Below, piece by piece: positions 6,584-12,833 of a stretch of 14,129 nucleotides of DNA. Made by a program: the position numbers and the translations under genes. The stretch is taken from assembly GCA_900757385.1 (NCBI GenBank), contig CAAENO010000224.1, forward strand, positions 1-14,129, in the 5' to 3' direction. The notes beneath the pieces are model-generated. The model saw nothing but the letters and a program-made list of their open reading frames with translations, did not search any database and was not told the DNA's origin. Source of the stretch: an uncultured Collinsella sp. (GTDB lineage: Bacteria > Actinomycetota > Coriobacteriia > Coriobacteriales > Coriobacteriaceae). Within the stretch, counting starts at the first letter, position 1; each line of letters starts with the position of its first letter.

Positions 6584-7471
6584 ATGGCAGAGCAGCTTAT
6601 CGGAGCGCTCGAGGCCGGCGGCACCAAGATGGTCTGCGCCACGGGCTATGCAGACGGTATGGTCCTGGAGTGCGAGCAGATCGCGACCACGACCCCGCAG
6701 GAGACCGTCGAGGCCGTCAACGCATGGTTTGCGAACAAGGGCATCGCCGCGCTAGGCATCGGCGCCTTTGGCCCCACCGCAGTCAACCCCGCCTCGCCCC
6801 AATACGGCAAGATCCTGGAGACGCCCAAAACGGCATGGCGCTACTTTGACCTGCTGGGCACCATCCAAAACGAGCTCAATATTCCCTGCGGCTACGACAC
6901 CGACGTCAACGTCGCCTGCCTGGGCGAGGTCACCTTTGGTTGCGCCCAGGGCCTCACGGACGTGGTGTATCTGACCATCGGTACCGGCGTGGGCGCTGGC
7001 GTGCTCTCGGGCGGTAAGCTCGTGCACGGCATGATGCATCCCGAGGCCGGTCACATCCTGGTCACGCGCGACCCGCGCGACACCATTGGCGAGCACAGCG
7101 CCTGCCCCTTCCACGACAACTGCCTCGAGGGCCTCATCGCCGGCCCCGGCGTTAAAAGGCGCTGGGATGGCAAGAGCGCCGGAGACATGGCCGATGACCC
7201 GGAGGCCATGGATCTGCTCGCCGGCTATCTGGCGCAGGCGCTCATGACCTTCATCCTGTGCTATGCGCCGCAGAAGATCGTCATCGGCGGCGGCGTGGCC
7301 GACCACACCCCCATCGTGCCGCTCGCGCGCAAGAAGTGCGCCGAGATGCTCAACGGCTATATCGTCACGCCCGAGGTCAACGACATCGATACCTACATCG
7401 TCAACAACAGCCTCGAGGGCAAGCAGGGCATCATGGGCTGCCTGGCCCTAGGCGCACAGGCGCTTCAGTAA
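6584..7471 (+). CDS. ROK-family fructokinase
   Basis: A 295-residue sugar kinase of the ROK family, most like the bacterial fructokinases (fructose + ATP to fructose 6-phosphate). The N-terminal phosphate loop is EAGGTK (residues 10-15). A conserved IGAFGP segment follows, then the catalytic Asp in YDTDVN (Asp105/Asp107 region) and the second ATP motif TIGTGVGAGV. The ROK zinc site is complete: His157 (in EAGH), Cys174, His177 and Cys180 in CPFHDNC, followed by LEGLIAGPG. The C-terminus carries the KIVIGGGVA adenosine motif. The length is typical. The ATG at 6584 has AGAGGAAT 4 nt upstream. An in-frame ATG-less extension to 6482 overlaps the preceding terminator and is rejected. A TATACT hexamer at 6542-6547 may be its -10 element, but no good -35 is visible. 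No transporter or hydrolase gene is next to it, so the sugar route is inferred from family only. Confidence 0.87.
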   Translation: MAEQLIGALEAGGTKMVCATGYADGMVLECEQIATTTPQETVEAVNAWFANKGIAALGIGAFGPTAVNPASPQYGKILETPKTAWRYFDLLGTIQNELNIPCGYDTDVNVACLGEVTFGCAQGLTDVVYLTIGTGVGAGVLSGGKLVHGMMHPEAGHILVTRDPRDTIGEHSACPFHDNCLEGLIAGPGVKRRWDGKSAGDMADDPEAMDLLAGYLAQALMTFILCYAPQKIVIGGGVADHTPIVPLARKKCAEMLNGYIVTPEVNDIDTYIVNNSLEGKQGIMGCLALGAQALQ

Positions 7472-7553
7472 CAGACGCACCCACAGGGCGTGGCGCACCC
7501 GGCAAATCCGACCTATGGAACGACGCCGCCACACCTCATATAAGCCCTCCAAT

Positions 7554-7601
7554 AAAAAAGGCCGCCTAGGACCAAACAATGCGTCCTTAGGCGGCCTTTT
7601 T
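7554..7601. terminator. Bidirectional terminator shared by the fructokinase and VanZ-like genes
   Basis: An A-tract (7554-7559), a GC-rich stem (7560-7572 pairing with 7583-7596, one bulged base) and a T-tract (7597-7601) make an intrinsic terminator in both directions between convergent genes. The right arm contains the last codons and the stop codon of the VanZ-like gene (stop at 7589-7587). Confidence 0.9.
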
Positions 7602-8036
7602 GGCGCACATCAGCGACCGTAAGAGATATCGGAGCACAACGCCCGTTGCCGCTCCACAGCAGTCGATCATCACATCAGTGATCATGCCGGCGCGTCCCGG
7701 CACAAAGAGCTGAATCGTCTCGTCGATCGAGGGAATCAGCAGCAGGAACACTGCCGTGGGCAGCAGCACGTCAAAGGTGCGTCGGCCCTCAAAATCAAAG
7801 GCGTGCGTTGCCAGGATGCCGAGCACCAAATACTCGGTAAAATGCGCGCACTTACGAACAACAAAGTTGGTCACCCATTCATATGGAAGTCCCACGCCGT
7901 GCAGGAAACCGCGGATAGCTTCCATGACCGTTAGGCTCAGTGAGCCCGACCCCGAGCCGGGAACCAGCGAATTGCCCCAGATCAAGAGCGCCATCAGGCA
8001 GGTTACGACCGCCCATTTTCGATTGATCTTAACCAT
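7587..8036 (-). CDS. VanZ-like membrane protein
   Basis: A 149-residue integral membrane protein of the VanZ-like family (named after the teicoplanin-resistance accessory protein; most members have unknown roles). About four hydrophobic segments are visible: residues 8-26, 66-80, 90-104 and 121-138. Family residues are R61-K-x-A-H65-F-x-E68-Y, D105-E-x-x-Q109, R115 and D121/D125/G128. The start chosen is the ATG at 8036, 7 nt after the stop of the upstream gene, with GGAGG at 8053-8049. That ribosome binding site is rather far (12 nt). A GTG at 8057 would overlap the upstream gene but lacks a ribosome binding site. The last four codons and stop lie inside the terminator stem. Close spacing implies co-transcription with the upstream Ala-rich membrane protein. 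There is no van cluster here, so no resistance role is implied. Confidence 0.85.
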   Translation of the reverse strand: MVKINRKWAVVTCLMALLIWGNSLVPGSGSGSLSLTVMEAIRGFLHGVGLPYEWVTNFVVRKCAHFTEYLVLGILATHAFDFEGRRTFDVLLPTAVFLLLIPSIDETIQLFVPGRAGMITDVMIDCCGAATGVVLRYLLRSLMCAKKAA

Positions 8037-8043
8037 GCAGAAG

Positions 8044-9444
8044 TTATGCCTCCGCACGGAGCGGCGCGAAGCTGGCGGTACCGCCCTCGATAACGCTCAG
8101 ATAAGCACGGCCCGTACGCTTGGCGGTAGAGGACTGAAGACGCTCGATCTCTTCCTCGAGGATCTGATTGACGCGCTCGTGACGACGATTTTCCATAATG
8201 CCGGCGGCAATAGCCTCGGCCCGCTCGATGCTCTCACGCGAGATACGGGCAGTATCCTCGGGGAACACAGCGCTGTGACGGCCGACATAGGCGGGGGCAG
8301 CAGGCTGAGGGGCAGCGACGGGAGCGGGGGCCGAAACAGGAGCAGGCTCGTCAATCTCATCCAGAATCGCGGTGGCGGCGGCCCACATACCCTCGTGGCC
8401 CGAGTAATCGGCCATGGGGACATCAACCTCGAGCGAGGCGTCCGGAAGGTCGCCGGTGTCGATGCGATCTTGGGCATCAATCGATGCGGTGATGGCTGCA
8501 GGCTCATCGAGGTCATCGAGATCGATGCCCGCGGCACCGGAGATGATAGGCATGCTGGCGAGGTTTGCATTGTACGGCGCAGCCTCAGCCGCCTGCTGCT
8601 GGGCAGGAGCGCCCCAAAGCGAGCTTTCGGCGGCACGGCGGGCGGCAACAGCCTCCTCGTCCGCGGTCATGGCTTCATCAACGTACGAATTATCGGCAGA
8701 AGCGTTCGCGTCCGCCGAGGTAGCGCTGTAGGCGTTATTGACCGCCGCATTGGCAACGAGTGCCACGAAAGCCGCCGTGCTGCCCGCAGGGGCGGCCTGG
8801 GAGCCCGACACGGCGCGTGCCGCGGCGGCGATATCATCGCGATTGAAGGAGCCGGTCTGCCCGCCGTTGGTGAGCTCGTCGATGGCGACTTGATAGACGT
8901 CGCGCGAGCGCGCAGGGTCGCAGCTCACCGGCGAATCGTCGTCGAGCATACTGTCGATCATGGACCAAGCCTCGGCCTCGTCCATGGCATCTGCGGCTCG
9001 AGCGATGGTAGGGACACCATCATCGGCATGACGGCGCTGGAACGCACCAGTCAGGCCGGAAAGGAATGCCGAGGTAGACTGCTCCGACTGAGCCTGAGAA
9101 GCAGAAGCCGCAGCGTACGGAATCGCATCCTGCTGCTGAGCTGGAATCGAGGCGGTCTTGAACTCGCTTTGATGCTGATTGAGATTGGCGGCACCGCCCA
9201 TGGCATCGGGCTGGAACAGACGCTCTTCACGCTGCGCACGATACTCGGAGATACCCAGCGAGGCGGCATAGATACCCACGCCCGCCACCGCGCCCACGGC
9301 GAAGGGAACTGCACCCGCCACGACCGTCTCGTTCACCGACGAAAACGGCAGCGTCGCGGCATACATAACCACGGGAGCGGCAAGGCCGATCCCGCACGAA
9401 AGTCCGGCAAGGACTGCTCGTTGTGTTGCATCAGAAGAAGCCAT
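8044..9444 (-). CDS. Uncharacterised two-TM protein with long Ala-rich acidic tail
   Basis: A 466-residue protein that I do not recognise. Residues 10-33 and 40-63 are two hydrophobic helices forming an N-terminal hairpin. The rest is hydrophilic and low in complexity: Ala/Gln/Ser-rich stretches, acidic patches (such as DEAEAWSMIDSMLDDD and LDDLDEP), and an Ala/Pro-rich spacer near 370-395. A charged C-terminal segment (about 400-466; SRESIERAEAIAAGIMENRR, RVNQILEEEIERLQ) probably forms helices and is the part most likely to be a conserved binding module. With few positive charges between the helices, both termini may face the cytoplasm (inference). The ATG at 9444 with GGGGAGAG 5 nt upstream is preferred over a GTG at 9471. 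A VanZ-like gene follows 7 nt downstream. No enzymatic motif is visible. Possible roles are an envelope or division scaffold, but this is speculation. Confidence 0.75.
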   Translation of the reverse strand: MASSDATQRAVLAGLSCGIGLAAPVVMYAATLPFSSVNETVVAGAVPFAVGAVAGVGIYAASLGISEYRAQREERLFQPDAMGGAANLNQHQSEFKTASIPAQQQDAIPYAAASASQAQSEQSTSAFLSGLTGAFQRRHADDGVPTIARAADAMDEAEAWSMIDSMLDDDSPVSCDPARSRDVYQVAIDELTNGGQTGSFNRDDIAAAARAVSGSQAAPAGSTAAFVALVANAAVNNAYSATSADANASADNSYVDEAMTADEEAVAARRAAESSLWGAPAQQQAAEAAPYNANLASMPIISGAAGIDLDDLDEPAAITASIDAQDRIDTGDLPDASLEVDVPMADYSGHEGMWAAATAILDEIDEPAPVSAPAPVAAPQPAAPAYVGRHSAVFPEDTARISRESIERAEAIAAGIMENRRHERVNQILEEEIERLQSSTAKRTGRAYLSVIEGGTASFAPLRAEA

Positions 9445-9580
9445 GAGCTCTCCCCATCTTCCAGCACCCAAATCGCATCATTCAGTTGGCTGCGCGAGAG
9501 AAGATGAAGCGGGGCTATGCCCCAAAGCAACGGTATATGGTTCGTTTCATCTGCGTTTTCCGTCGCGAAGCTTAAAAGTT

Positions 9581-9609
9581 ATTATGCGAAACCGTCCTGT
9601 CGATTGCAA
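9581..9609 (-). promoter_or_regulatory. Predicted promoter of the two-TM/VanZ-like operon
   Basis: On the minus strand -35 TTGCAA (9609-9604) and -10 CATAAT (9586-9581) are spaced by exactly 17 nt. The predicted start, near 9574, gives a leader of about 130 nt. It lies between the rho terminator and the gene, as expected for an independent unit. Confidence 0.55.
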
Positions 9610-9688
9610 GTGACGATGTCGGATTGAAACGGGAAACCTGCTGCTCGTCGGTCTTACGGTCAAAAATAAGCGCGGAGCGGCGCTATAG

Positions 9689-9720
9689 AAAAGGGCCGAG
9701 GCTCAAAGCCCCGACCCTTT
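9689..9720 (-). terminator. Terminator of rho
   Basis: On the minus strand a stem of up to 13 bp (9720-9708 with 9702-9690, two G-U pairs, TTTGA loop) is followed by a T-run starting at 9692. It lies 38 nt after the rho stop codon. Confidence 0.8.
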
Positions 9721-9757
9721 ATCGCATTGATGACTATCGCTGCGCGTGGATGACAAC

Positions 9758-12304
9758 CTAGAACGTCTGCTCGTAGTCGCTGTGTTTTTTGGCCGAACGC
9801 ACCAGGAACTCCTGGTTGGTGTTGGTGCCCTTAAGACCCTTGATAAACGATGCGGCTGCGCGCTCGGTGTTGTTCATGCCGGCAAGAATGCGACGCAGAC
9901 CAAAGACAAACGGACGCATCTGCTCGTCGACCAACAGGTCCTCGTTACGCGTACCGGAGGCAACGGGGTCGATAGCCGGGAAGATGCGGCGGTCGGCCAG
10001 GTCGCGGTCGAGCTTAAGCTCCATGTTGCCGGTGCCCTTGAACTCCTCAAAGATGACTTCGTCCATCTTGGAACCGGTGTCGATGAGGGCAGAGGCCAGG
10101 ATGGTAAGCGAGCCACCGTTCTCGATATTGCGGGCTGCACCCAGGAAGCGCTTGGGCGGATATAGGGCCGCCGAATCGACGCCGCCCGAAAGGATGCGGC
10201 CCGAGGCGGGCGCCGCCAAGTTGTAGGCGCGGGCGAGGCGCGTGATGGAGTCGAGCACCACCACGACGTCGCCACCCAGCTCTACGATGCGCTTGGCGCG
10301 CTCGATGACGAGCTCTGCCACGCGGGTGTGGTTGTCGGCAGGCATATCGAAGGTCGACGCCACAACCTCGCCCTTGATGGAACGCTGCATATCGGTGACC
10401 TCTTCGGGGCGCTCGTCGACGAGCAGGCAGATGAGGTGCACCTCGGGGTTGTTAATCGAGATAGACTGGCAGATCTTCTTGAGGATCGTGGTCTTGCCGG
10501 CCTTGGGCGGGGACACGATCAGGCCGCGCTGGCCCTTGCCGATCGGTGACACGATGTCGATGGCGCGGCCGGTAATAGAGTCCTTGCCGTGCTCCATGCG
10601 TAGCGGCTCGTTGGGATAGACCGGGGTGAGGTCGCCGAACTTGGGACGGTTGCGAATCTGCTCGGGGTCCAGACCGTTGACGGTCGTGATTTTGGCGAGG
10701 CCGGCGCGCTTGTCGCCGCCGCGCGAAGGACGCAGCGAGCCCTCGATGACGTCGCCCGTGCGCAGGTGCGCGGAGCGGATGAGGTAGGCGGGCACGAAGG
10801 CGTCGTCGTTGGACTTCATGTAGCCATGGGCGTGGATGATGCCGGAGCTGTCCGGGCGAATCTGCAGAATGCCCTTGATGTCGCGGAAGCCCTCGGCCTT
10901 CGCAGCGGTGACGTAGATTTCCTCGACGAGCTCGGCCTTCTTCTTGCCGGTCGTCTCGATCTCGAACTCCTTAGCCTTCTCGCGCAGCTCAGCGACCTTC
11001 ATGGCCGCGAGTTCCTCGCGCGAAAGCGTGGGCTCGGTGGGAGCGGCATTACGCTCCTTGTTGCGCTGTTTGCGATCGCGCTGGCGGTTGCGACGGTCGT
11101 TGTTGCGGTCGTCCTTACGCTCGTTGCGCTCGTCGTTGCGCTTGTGCTGGCGACGGTTGGGACGAGTGCCGTCTTCGCCCTCAGCGGGGGCGGCACCATC
11201 GGTTGCGGCGGTGCCAACATTGGCCGCGGCGGCGTCATTGGCCTCGGCGCCAGAATCAACCTGCGCTTCGACATCCTGCTGCTCGGACGCCTTGGCCTTA
11301 ACGGACTTCTTACGACCGCGCTTGGGCTTCTCGGACGCAGGCTGTTCGACGTCCTGGGCCTTGGCGACATCAGTCGACGCATCGGCGGTCGTCTCGGCAG
11401 AATCCTCGGACGCACCCTTCTTGGCAGCCTTGGCCTTGGACGTGCGCTTAGCAGCAGTACGACGGCTGCGACCGGGACGGACGTCGGCGGGCTCGGCATC
11501 GGCGGGAGCGGCCTCGGAAGTCGTAGCATCCTGGACGGGTGCATCGGCAGCGGTTGCAGACTCGGCGGTCGCCGCAGCATCCCGAGCGGCGGCGGCTGCG
11601 GCTGCGGCCTTCTCTGCCTCGACGAAGGCCTTGGGCTTGCGACCGCGACGGTGCGGGCGCAAAGCCGGATCGACAACGGGAACTTCGTTGGCCTCGACAG
11701 GCGCAGCGGGCTCAACAGGCAATGTGCCCTCCCCTGCCGCGGAACGGACCGAAGCCTCAGTGAGCTCGGGGGCTACCTGTTCCGCAACTTGCTCGGCCTT
11801 AGCAGCCGTGCGGCGGCGTGTGCGCGGTGCCGGCTTCTCGGTCGGCAGGTCGGCGGCAGGGGTCTCGATGGCGGCAGGCGTCTCGGGCACAGACGGAGCT
11901 GCAAGCTCGGTCAGAGCCGCGGCCTCGCGCTCGGCAGCACGACGGCGGGCGCGCACCACCTGAGCCTCGCTAATCTGCGCCAACGCACGTGCCTGCGCGA
12001 CCTCATCGGAAATCGGCACCGAGGAGTCAGCTGCAACGGTGCGCTTGGCGCGCGTCGTGCGCGTGGTACGGCGCTTGGGCTTGGTGACCTCCTCGCCGTC
12101 AGCGGCAGGCTTGGCCGTGCGGCGCGCGAGCCTGGGCTTTGCCGGAGCAGCCTCCTCACCAGTTGCAGGCGCAGGCGTCGAAGCAGCCTTAGGCGTCTCG
12201 GGAGCCGAGGCTTGCGCGGGCGCCGCGACCTGGTCCGACGCAACCGGTGCAGCGGGAGCGGCTTGCGTCGTCGTTATTTCGATTTCTTGCTGTTGATCAG
12301 ACAC
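9758..12304 (-). CDS. rho: Transcription termination factor Rho with long N-terminal extension
   Basis: An 848-residue Rho, the hexameric RNA helicase/ATPase that ends transcription at Rho-dependent sites; E. coli Rho is 419 residues. The core begins near residue 429 with the Rho_N helical domain (around Met435), followed by the cold-shock-like RNA-binding domain (about 474-548; RDIKGILQIRPDSSG). The RecA-type ATPase then shows Walker A PPKAGKTT with Lys604 and Walker B VVVVLDSITRLARAYN with Asp685, and the C-terminus ends SAKKHSDYEQTF. Residues 1-425 are low-complexity, rich in Ala, Pro, Glu, Lys and Arg, with repeated RR/KR clusters and an Asn/Arg/Asp-rich stretch just before the core. Such insertions are known in high-GC Actinobacteria and can add RNA binding. 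GTG at 12304 is the only workable start: an in-frame TGA lies four codons upstream and the next Met is at 435. The Shine-Dalgarno match is poor. The gene is monocistronic, with its own terminator. Confidence 0.95.
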   Translation of the reverse strand: MSDQQQEIEITTTQAAPAAPVASDQVAAPAQASAPETPKAASTPAPATGEEAAPAKPRLARRTAKPAADGEEVTKPKRRTTRTTRAKRTVAADSSVPISDEVAQARALAQISEAQVVRARRRAAEREAAALTELAAPSVPETPAAIETPAADLPTEKPAPRTRRRTAAKAEQVAEQVAPELTEASVRSAAGEGTLPVEPAAPVEANEVPVVDPALRPHRRGRKPKAFVEAEKAAAAAAAARDAAATAESATAADAPVQDATTSEAAPADAEPADVRPGRSRRTAAKRTSKAKAAKKGASEDSAETTADASTDVAKAQDVEQPASEKPKRGRKKSVKAKASEQQDVEAQVDSGAEANDAAAANVGTAATDGAAPAEGEDGTRPNRRQHKRNDERNERKDDRNNDRRNRQRDRKQRNKERNAAPTEPTLSREELAAMKVAELREKAKEFEIETTGKKKAELVEEIYVTAAKAEGFRDIKGILQIRPDSSGIIHAHGYMKSNDDAFVPAYLIRSAHLRTGDVIEGSLRPSRGGDKRAGLAKITTVNGLDPEQIRNRPKFGDLTPVYPNEPLRMEHGKDSITGRAIDIVSPIGKGQRGLIVSPPKAGKTTILKKICQSISINNPEVHLICLLVDERPEEVTDMQRSIKGEVVASTFDMPADNHTRVAELVIERAKRIVELGGDVVVVLDSITRLARAYNLAAPASGRILSGGVDSAALYPPKRFLGAARNIENGGSLTILASALIDTGSKMDEVIFEEFKGTGNMELKLDRDLADRRIFPAIDPVASGTRNEDLLVDEQMRPFVFGLRRILAGMNNTERAAASFIKGLKGTNTNQEFLVRSAKKHSDYEQTF

Positions 12305-12447
12305 AGTGTTTGCTCAACTTTCTTTTCAAGCCCTGTGATCACATGCTCCCTGCATAAACCTTCAGGGCGGCTAAACAGTCTAGTTCCGTTCAAAACGACG
12401 GACATCATTGATCTGTATCGAGATGATTGCGTCAACTACGCAGCGTT

Positions 12448-12475
12448 AGTGTAACACAACCGCCGCCACCTGCAA
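12448..12475 (-). promoter_or_regulatory. Possible rho promoter
   Basis: On the minus strand TTGCAG (12475-12470) and TACACT (12453-12448) are 16 nt apart, which would give a leader of about 135 nt. An alternative -35 (TTGACG near 12436-12431) lacks a good -10. The -35 match is only half of the consensus, so this is tentative. Confidence 0.4.
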
Positions 12476-12559
12476 CTTAGTCATTAGGGGCGTTCTTAAA
12501 CGACTAGTCAAAAGGGACACTCTTTGGTCTACCACCCACAAATCAGACTGCCTCCGCCA

Positions 12560-12709
12560 AAACTATGGCGGTTTACTACGACGAATCGATCAACCGCGAC
12601 CACTCCGAAACATGTTGAACTAAAACCGCAGGTAGATGCCTTGCGCTTTTTTGCGAAAAGCCGGCGTGGTTGGAAATTCCCAATTCATCGTAGTAAACCG
12701 GCATAGTTT
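12560..12709. repeat. Imperfect 27-nt inverted repeat between rho and argS
   Basis: Positions 12560-12586 and 12683-12709 are reverse complements at 25 of 27 positions, around a 96-nt spacer. A 6-bp hairpin (12554-12559 with 12566-12571) overlaps the left arm. A third, degenerate copy in the orientation of the right arm lies near 12725-12755 (shared ATTCGTC and CGGCAT blocks). The arrangement could be a decayed miniature element, a dispersed intergenic repeat or a structured RNA. No target duplication or transposase is visible. Confidence 0.7.
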
Positions 12710-12754
12710 CGTATTTCCAGCAGTTCCAAATTCGTCAATACGTCGGCATTTGCG

Positions 12755-12787
12755 AAAAAAGCCCGACCTCCGTGGGAGATCGGGCTT
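12755..12787 (-). terminator. Terminator of argS
   Basis: On the minus strand a 13-bp stem (12787-12775 with 12771-12759, one wobble pair, 3-nt loop) runs into a six-base T-tract (A residues 12755-12760 on the plus strand). It lies 46 nt after the argS stop codon. Confidence 0.9.
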
Positions 12788-12833
12788 ATTGGGCTCAGTT
12801 AAACCAAACCTACACGGTCAAATGACCCGCAGG

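Larger units (their letters stand above)
9445..9757. other. Intergenic region between rho and the two-TM protein gene
   Basis: This 313-bp gap holds the rho terminator (9689-9720), the predicted promoter of the two-TM protein gene (9581-9609) and its roughly 130-nt 5' leader. The leader contains a small 5-bp hairpin (GGGGC 9511-9515 with GCCCC 9519-9523). No gene or known RNA family is seen. Confidence 0.6.
12305..12833. other. Rho-argS intergenic region
   Basis: This 529-bp gap has no credible gene; the 60-codon open frame at 12524-12706 shows no family features. It holds the predicted rho promoter and leader, an imperfect inverted repeat with a third degenerate copy, and the argS terminator. 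It is less GC-rich than its neighbours and contains several short A/T runs. Confidence 0.7.

Noticed and set aside
7587..9444. Glycopeptide-resistance locus suggested by the VanZ-like protein
   Set aside because: No vanH/A/X, vanS/R or vanY-like genes are present; VanZ-like proteins are common in genomes with no such role.
7756..9507. A 583-codon plus-strand frame opposite the VanZ-like and two-TM protein genes
   Set aside because: It crosses two well-supported minus-strand genes with ribosome binding sites and a promoter, and reads as Arg/Gly/Ser-rich low-complexity sequence.
10800..12304. Short repeated Ala/Pro codon stretches that look like tandem repeats
   Set aside because: They are coding low-complexity sequence of the Rho extension, with no fixed repeat unit; no CRISPR-like regular spacing is seen.
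10766..12454. A 562-codon plus-strand frame opposite rho
   Set aside because: It is antisense to the Rho core and its Ala-rich extension; the apparent repeats are the complement of GCC/GCG-rich codons.
12524..12706. A 60-codon plus-strand frame inside the rho-argS gap
   Set aside because: There is no ribosome binding site and no recognisable motif, and it runs through both arms of the inverted repeat.
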